Made by a program: the position numbers and the translations under genes. From Haematococcus lacustris (taxonomy: Eukaryota > Chlorophyta > Chlorophyceae > Chlamydomonadales > Haematococcaceae), in assembly GCA_030144725.1 (NCBI GenBank), contig JASKMD010000029.1:6309538-6373537 (forward strand): DNA of 64,000 nt, written 5' to 3'. Numbering within the stretch: position 1 is the stretch's first letter; every line of letters begins with the position of its first letter. Of the stretch, positions 29,490-49,400 are shown piece after piece. Under the pieces are notes generated by a model. That model had not been told where the DNA came from. It did no database searches and worked only from the letters and a program-made list of their open reading frames with translations.

Positions 29490-31294
29490 TGGCCTGCTCT
29501 GATGGGCTGACTGACTGGCAGCATTCAACTGGACAGCAGGATGAGGTGGAGCAGGCACAGGGCTAGAGGGGGAAAGCTGTAGGTGGATCTTGGTGGGGTG
29601 GGTGGGTGGCGGGGCAGACCGCATGGGGTGGTGGTGGGGGGTATAGATTGAAGATGCCTGCACGGTTAGCCACGGGGGGAAAGGCAGGGAGCATGGCATG
29701 GCTCACTGCTGCCTTGCAGGACACAGCAGCAAACCAGGGCTGCGCTGCGGGTCATGGGCTCAGCCAAACCTAAGGAGAAACCCACGTGCGGCCCACTGCT
29801 TAAGCAGGGTAGCCACAAGTTGTGAAACCGGCACATGGCATGGTGGAAGCTAGGGGTGGAGGTAGCAGCCATCATGACAGGCAGTAGAGGCTTGGCAAAG
29901 CAGCATGTCATAGCATGAAGTCAGAATGGGCGTGCAGTGCCCATCTCTCCAAGGATTCAGGCCCAACATGCGCGCATAATGAAGTTGACCCTGCAACCAC
30001 GGCACACGTGTGGGAAGCAGGCAAGACGAAACAAGTTTGCGGACAAAATGCCTTGAGTGTTGATGATGCCCGGTCAAGGCATTTGTTGCGATTGGTTTGT
30101 AAACGTAGTGTGATGTTTCTCAGTGTTTGCCACGTTTCGCATAATGAAGCTACGGCCCTGTTCGCACTCGGTTCGGTTTTCGATATTCGATGTCGTTGAC
30201 GGTTGACCGGTTAACTGCCGCGCTTTCGTTGGCTGGCTTCGCTGATGGGCGCGTGTAAGGAGTGTAGGGAGCAGGCTGGATGGGGACGCAGAAGCCGAAG
30301 AGCGACAGGAGTTGGAGGAGGAGGAGGAGCGTCTTCGCGAAGATGAAATTGCTGATGATGACCGACGACGGCAAGAATTCGAAGACCTCATGGTCATGGT
30401 TGTGCTTGCGCAAGGGCGCCCACCAGTGCGGTAGGATGCTGCAGCCACATGTCCAACATGTTGGCTTCGCTTACACGTTCTCACCTCCGCCGCATCACTT
30501 CATCGCTGTTGCGTTTGTAGTGCTAGCATCGGCGAAGCCATTGGCGAAATTGTCTGCTGGGCTTGAGCTTGCGCCTGTGCTTGAGCCTGTGCTCGAGCCC
30601 GTAATACGAGTTGTAGCTGACCCAGAAGCATCGGGTTGAGCTGCTGCATTTGTCGCCGCTGCTCGGCTACCCTGCTCGAAAGATTCCATCACCTGAAACC
30701 TGAAACCTGATTCAACTGACCCGTCATTCTTCATCATTCTAGCCCCGATTCAAACGCGGCGAAAAGGAGGCTAGAATGATGAAGCGTGACGGGTGCACGA
30801 ACCGACGAAACCGACCGCCCCTCGCTGTCTCCTTTTGGGCTGCTGAGCAGCTCCCCTGACTGCTGTGAATGCGGGGTCACAACGATCAGCTACGCAGCCA
30901 GCGGCTCGGAACGGTAAAAAGTGCGTCGGTTGGCCGCGAATAATTCAAAATACAAAATTTGCGAGTGCGAACAGGGCCTACATATGTGGCAGAGTATTTG
31001 GTAACTGCACAACGAGTGTACAAACTTTTTTCTCGGTTCCCGACTTGTCCGGAATTACTGATAATGTTGATAATGAACAGGTTGGCGTTATACAATCATA
31101 CATATATCGCAGACTTGCAAATGTCCCCATTCTCGCTTACTGTATCCTTTTGTTACTATCTCCCTTTGTGTCACCTTTTGGAATTTGATTGTGTACAGGT
31201 TGTCGATACAACATTTCATCTACTGCACATCACCGAGTGAGCACAGGGTTGTCACCATAGCAAGGGCGAATTAGTAGCCAATTCATTTGTTTGG
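29490..31294. other. Intergenic, no gene recognised
   Basis: Contains the membrane-protein 3' UTR. The base composition becomes more AT-rich after ~30900. The only clear structure is the long inverted repeat at 30719-30794. Short open frames on both strands lack motifs. Confidence 0.4.
30719..30794. repeat. Long imperfect inverted repeat (8 + 16 bp arms)
   Basis: CTTCATCATTCTAGCC (30729-30744) is exactly complementary to 30769-30784, with a 24-nt spacer. After a 2-nt mismatch the outer ACCCGTCA (30719-30726) pairs with TGACGGGT (30787-30794). Total stem ~26 bp. Confidence 0.9.
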
Positions 31295-31483
31295 TGAGGT
31301 GCTCAACCTCGGCAGGAGTGCAACGCCGAGGTCAAGCTGTGCACCCGCAGAGCAAGCCCTGCATTGGGTGCACCCTCAGAAAAATAAGTTAGATAGCATT
31401 GGTCCAATGGACCAAGAGTTAGCTATCAAACTAACTAGAACAGAAACTACACTTGATCTTAGCCAAAAGGCCGAGAAAGGTAT
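31295..31483 (-). ncRNA. U2: U2 spliceosomal snRNA
   Basis: The minus strand starts ATACCTTTCTCGGCC, TTTTGGCTAAGATCAAGTGT, the classic U2 5' domain (stem I and the branch-point-binding region). Next come a stem-loop with GGTCCATTGGACC at its tip, an Sm-like site in CTTATTTTTCTGAG, and a 3' part ending in the stem-loop CCTCGGC-GTTGCACTCCT-GCCGAGG (SL IV type). The length of ~189 nt is normal for U2. The branch-point recognition sequence reads GTAGTT where the usual is GTAGTA. The 3' end is estimated from the end of the last stem. Confidence 0.9.
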
Positions 31484-31888
31484 GCTTGTGAAGAGGGACC
31501 ACAGGGGGTGGGGCGGGTGCACATGGTATGGTGTGACAGCTGACCGATGGTGGGTTTACGGCAAGCTATGGTGGAGTATGGTGCCAGGACTTTGCCGCTC
31601 AACAACGCTAACAATACCGGAGTCACCAACAATGACATAGCACCTGCGATACATTCTGACCAGCAAACCATGCACGGCCGTGTCCCAAAGCATGTGTCTC
31701 AGTGCAGCTATTTGACATCCAAACTCTATGGCTCACTGCATGGGCCACTGCCGGCAGCGCGGCAGCGCTGCAGCGCTCACCAGGGTTGACCCCGCAACAT
31801 ACTCGTTTCATTGCACACTGAAATCTGTAAGCAACAGTGCAGCAGCAAGATCCACCGTGTGCCCCTGTCAGCGGCCACGTGCTACGAC
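31484..31888. other. Upstream region of U2 and end of the PRMT gene
   Basis: No gene recognised. The U2 promoter should lie here (minus strand, upstream of 31483). I do not see a motif I can name as USE or TATA. Confidence 0.35.
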
Positions 31889-41372
<9,484 letters not shown>

Positions 41373-41837
41373 TGCAACGCAGCGATTTGACCTATAACTG
41401 TACTGCTCTATCACAGCCTGGATTATACGGAGCGAGAAGCGTCAGTCGGACCGCTCACATGGTCATATTAGGAAATCTAATTAACTTCGTCGCGGTTGGC
41501 CCTTTTGGTCCTGTGAAGGGTGATGCAGCTGGTAATGAAGTTGTGGCATTAAGCGGGCATTCTTTGGCAGTCATGCCCTCTCAGGTGCCTGGCAAGGCGC
41601 AGCTCGAGATATGTATGCAGCATACGCAGCATTATTGAACCACTTGGAGCAGAAACTAGGCTGCTAATAGCAGGCACGTGCAGCATAGGCAGGTGAGGCT
41701 GTACAACTAACTTCAGTGGTTGCAAAATTACCTGCCCTGCTCCTATTCATTTACGTTGTATACACTGTAAGAAAGACGGGATTCCAAATTGTGCCAAGCC
41801 TGCCCTGCCAAGTGTCCCCAAGCAGCGCCACCCTACG
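41373..41837. other. PRMT promoter side, no gene
   Basis: Upstream of the minus-strand PRMT gene. No motif called. Confidence 0.35.
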
Positions 41838-42062
41838 CACTAACTGCAGGGGTTCTGGCACCACCAGGAGCGTAGCTGACAGCAGCACCACCCTATCCAC
41901 TAGCTGTAATTGTGCTGGCACCACCAGGAGCACAGCTGGCAGCAGCACCACCCTACCCACTAGCTGTGGGAGTGCTGGCACCACCAAGAGCACAGCTGGC
42001 AGCAGCACCACCCTACACACTAGCTGTAGGGGTGCTGGCAACAACAGGAGCACAGCAGGATG
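41838..42062 (+). repeat. 63-bp tandem repeat (about 3.6 copies), open in one frame
   Basis: The period is 63 bp, so every copy stays in frame. The plus frame reads the 21-residue unit STTLxTSCxxAGTTRSTAGS. An open frame begins at ~41716 with a hydrophobic stretch (LPALLLFIYVVYTV), but it has no ATG. I see no evidence that it is a gene. Confidence 0.85.
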
Positions 42063-44473
42063 GAGCTGATGAGTAGGCATCTTAACCATATGACTTGTAT
42101 GTATAAGTCCTATCTGGAGGCTGCGCGTGTGCGCACGCTCTTTAGCATATAAATCTTAACATACTCATGAATAGATCTGCATTGAGGCTGGGGCCTGGCA
42201 GTCACAAGGCCTGGCATATTGCATTGCACATGGAACTCGAGTGTTCTCGCCCAGGGAGACCGGTAGTTCTGTGTGCGGCAATGGCTAGCTCGAACGCAGC
42301 GACATCAGTGGACAGTGCGGGTTCTTTGGCCCGGACTGCGGACTGCGGACCCTTGCGGACCACTGCGACCGAACCATAGCATCTTACATATCATTTTACA
42401 TAGCTGGTGATGGACTGGCTTGTTTCCTCAAGCAGGTCTCAGCGCTGATAGCCGCTGCGCGAAGAACGGCCGTCGGTGCGTCGGGGCGCAAACCTCCTCA
42501 CTCCCCTCACACTGGCCAACCTCGCATGGAGCCCAGTTTTCTCAACATCATCTGACACTGCCTCCCCCTCCACATGAATCTCCACCCAGCAAGTGTTGCC
42601 AGCTGGCGTAGATCTCACACTAAAACCCCTCTTAACAATTCTCAACAATAGTTGAAAACTTGGCAGGGGGTTCACAGTGAGTTCCCTAGCCAGTAACGCA
42701 AGGCTGGAGAGTTGCATTGAGTTGCATGGTTGTCAGCCGGGCATCACCAGAGTGAGCAGCATGGAGGAGGGTTAGCCCTCAGGCGCTCCCAACATTCAAA
42801 AAATGACAGTAAACCGACCCCTGGTAGTAGGACGGCTGTAACTCTGCACTCGCTGCGCCAAATCTAATGCTAGCTGGCTCAGTATGTAGTCAACCCAGCC
42901 AGCTACCTTTCAACCATCCAAAATAATTATCCAGTCAGTAGGCCGTGCACAGCAAAGCATCAAAATTAGTAATTGAGCCGGTTCGGGGCATGCAGTCATC
43001 GCTGCGACCACCCGCGCCGCTTAGGTCGCTCTACACGAGCATGCGCATCGGCAGAAGCAGTCGGATCGGAAAACGGTTGCGGGATGTGGCACGAAGGCGG
43101 TTGGCAGGTGGTTGGGGGAGGTGGCCGGTACAGCCTTTGTTGCGCACTTTACAACCTGAGTTGGTGCTGGGGGGCTGTCTAACTAAGTCTCGTGGATCAC
43201 CGCTTGCGCTTGGCAGCTGTCTTGGGCAGCCCCAACTCAGAAGGTGTGGTACGCTTGCGTAGCGTGAAGCTAGGAGTCAGGTCCCACAAGGTCTCTTTGG
43301 CAAAATGTACCGTGAGCCATTTGATGCCGCGCTTACACAGCCGTGATCAGCGAGCCTTCCCGATATGCCTACTGCATCAAAGGGCCTGCACGGCCTGGAC
43401 GCCCACCAACCCTTGCCAAGTGTCCAGGTGGCAAGGTTACTGTAGATGGATGCGGCGCTCTTTTGTAAGCGGGTGCTGGTAGGTACGGTACACAACAGCG
43501 CTAGCGCGAGGGCCGGCGGTTATGTCGGTTAACCGAGTGGCTCGCATCTCGCATCGGGCTGCCGCAGCTCGCTCGCAACATACCTAAGCGTTGCAATGGC
43601 CCTACTCCTCCACCACATCAAAGCATATACTACGAGCTGCAGGCAGCATGTCCGAAGGAACTGTTTTTTTCTGGTCTCTCCTTCGACGACATTATTGAGA
43701 GGGCTAATGAACGACGAGAGCTTCCTATGCTTTCTTATGCTTTCCTATGCTATCCTCTGCTGTCCTATGCTTTCCGAGCCTTCCTATTCTTACTACGCTG
43801 ACTGCGTCGGCCCATCGCTAATTATGGCCGCCAGTCTACATCATTTGTGCCGCTGATGAACGTTGGTGGTAGCTTGGAGGAATTAGAACAACCACTTACA
43901 CTTTCGCAGCCTAGTGAGCGCGAGATGATGGGCTAATTTAGACATGAGCATAGTAGGTATGTCTGGGTGATCTATGGGTGCTAATCCTAATAATAGTTAC
44001 CAAAATAGTCTACCAAAAGTGTACGAGATTCTCGGGGCACACCGTTTGCATCTCTACAGGAAGTCAGCACGGCGTTTGATGCACTTCCTGCCCCAAAATA
44101 AGGTTACTACGCACTGTGATTTTAAGAGCTTCCCAACCTGCGCAGGGCCGCTTTAATACCGACTAGTCACCGCTCTACCTCGCTCGTCGTTGCGGCGTTG
44201 TGCACTACCGTCAGGGTGCAAGGAGTCACTGTGCCAGGATACCGCGGAGGGGGGCAATGTTGACTTTAGCCCGTCCCTCGCAGGCCAAGCTGCGGAGCTG
44301 CACGCCGCAGCGGGGCGTCGCGGTTTGACCTCTTGGAGTACGCGACAAAAAGTGACGGTACATTTTTTCGAGCCATTTTACCTGACCTTGTGGGACCTGA
44401 CTAGGAGCCGGCGCTGCTGCACCTAGCTCACTACCTTGAGCCGGAGCAGCCTGCCCTTGGGTGGCGATTGCAG
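42063..44473. other. Gene-poor region with one transposase relic
   Basis: No gene supported. Bases 42559-42620 are listed separately. At ~43724-43795 a degenerate ~10-bp tandem (TATGCTTTCC) is seen. A plus frame around 43650-43690 (SFDDIIERANERRELP) looks coding-like but breaks soon after and matches nothing I know. Confidence 0.4.
42559..42620 (-). mobile_element. Short relic of the 57621-61572 transposon (transposase N-terminus)
   Basis: On the minus strand this encodes TPAGNTCWVEIHVEGEA, matching TPAGLAGWVEIHVEGEA near the start of the transposase gene at 58183. About 60 bp align; the flanks do not. Confidence 0.7.
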
Positions 44474-44723
44474 CTAGAGCCAGCTGATACATGTGCCGTA
44501 AATCAGGTGATGCAATAGGCCCCCTGAGGCGACGCAATGGGGGGTGCCAGCATCTGCCCCTCTAGGGCTGTGCCCCACGAGCTCCGGCCCTGCTGCTGGG
44601 GTGGCTGCTGTGGGGGGGGCTGTGGAGGCGGCACACCTGCTGGCACAACTCGGCTGCACCCTGCTGCTGCTGCTGCCGCCCGTTGCTGGCTTGCATGGTC
44701 CCCCACATTCACCACAACCCCCC

Positions 44724-45030
44724 CTACACAGCAAGCAGCTGCTGTGGCTTTGCGTGCGGCTCTTGGTGTGTTGCCTGCAGCTGCTCAGTATCTGCCCGCA
44801 CTTGCTGCAAATGTGCCTCCGCATCACCGAGCTGCTGGTGGAGCCGCTTAACCTGTGCCCGCAATTCCATGGCCTCCTCATGTGCCTTGTTCTTTTGAGC
44901 TTTCAAGCCACTAGGGCTGCACTTAAACCCTGCCTTGGGTGAGGCATGCAGCTCTTGCAGCTGTTGACGCTGCTTCTTGCTGAGCCTCTTACCCCCATGG
45001 TGGTGCCTAGGGCTGGGAGGGGGCAGGGGG
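44724..45030 (-). CDS. Coiled-coil fragment, hypothetical
   Basis: A minus-strand frame with RLSKKQRQQLQELHASPK and EEAMELRAQVKRLHQQLGDA reads as a continuous heptad-rich helix of ~70 residues and ends at 44724. It follows directly on the P/S/T-rich minisatellite frame. I cannot extend it convincingly by splicing. It may be an exon of an unrecognised gene or part of a mobile element. Not recognised. Confidence 0.3.
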
Positions 45031-45049
45031 GGGGAGTGGAGCAGGCAGC

Positions 45050-45330
45050 GAGCAGGGAGTGGAGCAGGGAGTGGAGCAGGCAGCGAGTGGGGTGGGGTGG
45101 GGTGGGCTGGGAGGGGTTGGGCTGGGGGGGTGGGCTGGGAGGGGGTGGGGGTGGGCTGGGAGTGGGTGGGCTGGGAGTGGGTGGGCTGGGAGGGGTTGGG
45201 TTGGGAGGGGGTGGGCTGGGAGGGGGTGGGGGTGGGCTGGGAGTGGGTGGGCTGGGAGGGGTTGGGCTGGGAAGGGTTGGGTTGGGAGGGGAGGGTGTGG
45301 GCTGCGAGGGGGTGGGCAGGCTTGATGAGG
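45050..45330. repeat. Degenerate GGGCTGGGAGGGG minisatellite
   Basis: Imperfect 10-18 bp tandem of GTGGGCTGGGAGGGG-like units. Open frames on the minus strand (QPNPSQPTHSQPT) arise from it. The plus strand is strongly G-rich. Confidence 0.85.
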
Positions 45331-45978
45331 TGGGCTCCTGCAATGATGGGTGGAGGAGGGGCGGGCATGGTGGGTCGTTGCATGCCGTGGCCTTGAACCT
45401 GCCTTGTGAATGTGATGTCACTTTGAAAATGTCAAACTGAACGAGGCCTGGATTGTTTAATGTGCGGTTTGTTTCAATAGATGCGCCAATGGGTATAGAA
45501 CAAACATTCCATGGCCATTTTCCTGTGGATGCAGCGGGTGCAACACAGTGGAGGAGGGGGGGTGTAAGCCGGTGATACCTTAGTGTGCGCCGACCCAACT
45601 GGTGTATACGGCGGAAGCGAGCATGGAAATATGTTTCAATCACCCCGTCTAGGCGCCCTGCACGCCCGGCAGGCATCGCGTTGGGTGTCGGCCGGACATT
45701 CCATTTGTGCACGACCAGCTCACTACGCTAGGTAGATGGGGTCACAGGGATGCGGCTCACCGTGCCAAGGAGTGCCGTCTCGCCGCTGTGATTTGTTCGC
45801 GGGCACATGTGGCAGTACGTGAGCAAAGAATGCAATGGCTTGCGCTGATGGTCAGATGACGCGCATTGAAGTGCAGCTGCCAATGTGACAAACGCTATTG
45901 AAAAAGATGAAGTACTGAGAGAGTAATCGCATGCATTTTACCAACCCCATGTTGGGAGCGCCTGATTAGCCCACCTCA
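45331..45978. other. No gene recognised
   Basis: A minus-strand frame starting at ~45712 (MHKWNVRPTPNAMPAGRAG) runs into the minisatellite. Its first ~115 residues have normal composition but no domain that I know. Confidence 0.35.
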
Positions 45979-46369
45979 TGAAGCCTAACCAACAAGGGTT
46001 TGATGCAGTTGCCACTGCTGTGCTCCTACTGTGGTCTCCTCCGAATTCCAGAGCCTCAGAGCCTAGTTCCGTCGCCCCAGAGCCAGCGCATGTTGGTTTT
46101 CATGTTGGACATGAGGTCGGGCTCCTCGCACATCGCGCACTATCCATCGCGTTAAACAGGGACTTACTGCTACTGGGTCAACGTACATCGAGTCCGCAAG
46201 CTTCGCAGGGTCGGATACCCGGCAACATGCCCGACCAGCTCAGCGTGTATCTCAGCGCGGCTGCATTCCGACGCTTCAATTAGCGTGAAAATCCGAGCAG
46301 AAATGAGTCCGGAAAAGCCGTTGTGCTTCATCGTGGTCCCTCATTCGTGGTCCAATGGGAGGGGTGACC
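45979..46369 (+). mobile_element. Solo terminal segment of the 57621-61572 transposon family
   Basis: About 390 bp match the left end of the full transposon (57621-58010) in inverted orientation. They end with GTGGTCCAATGGGAGGGG and TGACC at 46369, the terminal inverted repeat with one change. The internal gene is absent. An open frame (45978-46283) inside it is shared with 57781-58005 on the minus strand and is a property of the repeat, not a host gene. Confidence 0.75.
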
Positions 46370-46428
46370 GGCAGAGACAGATGTGAGGCCCATGCAAATC
46401 CGCACTACCCTGCGCTGGCCTTTTCACG

Positions 46429-49400
46429 ATGTTTTCACGGCGCTATATGTTCTCGTGCCGTTTGCTCGGGCGCATCAGTTTTTCAGCCCCCGGTCGCCTA
46501 ATTACGATCGGCACGGTGCCGATAGGTCGTCGCATCCTATTTGAGCTCGACGACCTGTACTACCCTATTGGTAACACCAAAGTAATCCAGAGAGCTGGTG
46601 GATCGCTCGGCGCTAAGTTGCCTCATTGAACCGCCCAGCGAGCGGCGCCGCGTGTGCTTGCACAGGCCGTAAGCTGGCTCAACCCTCATCCCTACGCCAT
46701 CGACCGCTCGGGCCACTGCCGCGTGCTGTCCCTGGGCTGTGGCGACCCCCGCAACCTGCTGCTGACGCTGGGCTCACTGAGCCCGCATGGCCCGTCAACC
46801 ACTGCTACCCCAGACTCCGCAGCCAAGGCCAGCAGCTGCTCATATCTGGAGCTGCATGCCAATGACCACAACCCCAGCATCATTGCTCGCAACATGGTGC
46901 TGCTGGCCCTGGCCACTGAGGTTGACCCCGCCAGCCCCACAGACATGCAGTGTGAGCGTCATGAGGTGGTGGCAGCGCCCTGGCCAGTGCCATCAGCCCA
47001 CGCACGTCAGACGCTGCTTTGTTTATTTGTACGTAGTGCTGTTTGACGTGTGGTACAACCTGCTGTGGGACAAGGGCAGCCAGGTGGAGGTGCGCTTCAA
47101 GACCACCATCCAGCACATCCTGGACGGCAGGTGGGCAGGCAGTGACACCTTGCCCTCGCCCACTGCCTTGCATCTCGTGCGTCATGGTCTGAGCTGGCTG
47201 CTGCTGCCCAGGTACCCCTGGATGCAGGTGCCCCGGCCCAGCGACATGAGGAAGGTGCATGAGGTGCTGCGGTGGTGGCTGGAGGATGCCAGGCAGTACA
47301 CATCAGCCCATGTCCTGGAAGTCAGGCAAGCCACTGCTGGAAGTGCAGCTAATGCTGGGCCAGGGCAGCCGTAGTTAGGCTCACTGTCGTGCTCTATTGC
47401 CAAAACAAGCAAGGGCTCTGTCATGTGGAATGAGCTCTACGAGTAATTCATATCACTCCCCACTCTAGCCTCATCAGCGGGACCTCTAGCAGCATCAAAA
47501 GCATCAGCAGCAAGACTACATTGCCACTTGCACAGTGAAAAGGTTGAGAAGAGTGACCTCCATGCAGTTGGGCAGTCACACAGACAGTGAGGCCTTCAGC
47601 CAGGATCCAGCCTCCTGGTGGCATTCGCACCATGCAGCCATTTGCTGAGTTGCCTGCTGCTCTGTGGGGTTCTGACCATTCATTGTGTGGGGCCTGCTCC
47701 CTTTGTTGGGTGACTGGGCTGATTGGCTCTAGCCATGGGTCAGATAACGTCTGTAAAAGTGGCGTGATATACGTCCAAGATGCGCGGTTGCCTGCCGCCA
47801 TGCAGGAGGCTTCACCGAACCCACATGCACATGTCTGTAAACGAACCCAACTCTTCCAAAGAGAATGTCGATTCGTTTGACATGGATGCTACTGACCAGG
47901 CCCTTTCAGAGCCGCTCCTTTGGCAGGTGGGTACATGTGAGTGTTGATGAGAGCGCACAGAAAGGAACACCTAGCACAGCGCAGTGTCACGGCCACTGGT
48001 CATTGATGACATCCTATCTGAGCACAGCCACACACGTCCACCAGTCACAAGTCATTAGGACATAGACATGGCTGCGTTTGTGGTGACGACACCAGTGCAG
48101 CAAGCAAGGCATAGCTTGAGGCCGTGGGAAGCCGTGTTGTAAGTTTTGCACTGTTGCATACGCTGGCTGGCTGGCTCTGAATTGCCAACCAAGCTTCATG
48201 TTTTGCGAGCCTTGGTCTGCTAAGCATTTTGACTGGTGTTCATGAGTGTTCATAGAGGGACTTCTTACACGCAAACAAGCTTATACATGTATTTTCTGCA
48301 CCATGCACTTTGCACTGTTCAGCTGGCTGGCTGCTGGCTGGCTGGCTGGCTGCTGGCTGAGTGGCAGTGGGTTTATGCTGGGCTGGGGCACACAGCCTAT
48401 GCACCATGGCAAACAACCACAGTATGATGTTTTGTCACAAAATTGTAGGCTGTTGAGGCTGTTGGTCTTGTTGCCAGCACCCACGAGCCCTGGCCTGGGG
48501 TGTTGCTGCAGACTCTCCCCTTCAATTCACATTCAGAGATGCTGGGAACCGTCCTGGCCATGTGTGATGGCGGCGGCATGGGCGGAGTCTTGAAGGCTGA
48601 TTTTGTGGCATGGGCCCAGCTGGGCAGCCTGCGGGGTCATCAGGAGCAGCAGTGGAGCAAGAGCACTGCAAAGTCAGCGGTGGTGAACTGCACAGTGAGT
48701 GGCAGACACACAGGGTGGGCAGTGAGGGTCTCAGGCACTGCAATGGCCATGGCCTTGGAAGCTTTGTCTGCCTGCATATGACAAAAGGCTCATGTGCCTC
48801 GTCATGTCACAGCCAGTTGTGACAGCCTGCTCTTCTGGTGGCTTCCCAATGAACTGCTTATAACATCCACTATGTTGATGCTTGGCTGCAGATGCTGCCC
48901 CCCTTCCAAACACCTGTCCCCCGCTGGATCGCCCACTATGACCAACAGTTCATGCGTGCCTGGGCTCCCCTGGAGCTGCATGAGCTGCAGGCAGTGGCGC
49001 GGCCTGACCAGCTGGCTTCAGCGCTGCAGGCTGCTGCCACTGCTGCCAGAGCCAGCCCTGATGTGGAGGATGCCCCTCTCCCTGGCCCCTGGGGAGCTTT
49101 CCCTCCCTGCCCCGCCCCTCCTGTGGACAAGGCAGGGGCCAGGCCTGAGTACCGCCCTGCACTCGTGAACCAGACATACAAGGCAGGCATGCTGGCCAGG
49201 GCGTGCATGGTGCGCATGGCAGCAGCTTGTGTGGCCATGCAGCACAATGCAAGGCTGGGCGGGCCAGGGGAGGTGGTGCCCATGCAACAGCCACCAGCAG
49301 GTCACGGCAGACCTGGTGACAGCGCTGGCAGGAGTGGGGTGCCAGCCCAGCTGTGCTTCTGGCTGGGTGACTGCCTGCAGCTGTGCCAGGGCCCTGACCT

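Noticed and set aside
45978..46283. Open frame shared with the minus strand at 57781-58005, at first looking like a conserved small gene
   Set aside because: Both lie in the terminal non-coding part of the same transposon; the similarity is that of the repeat DNA.
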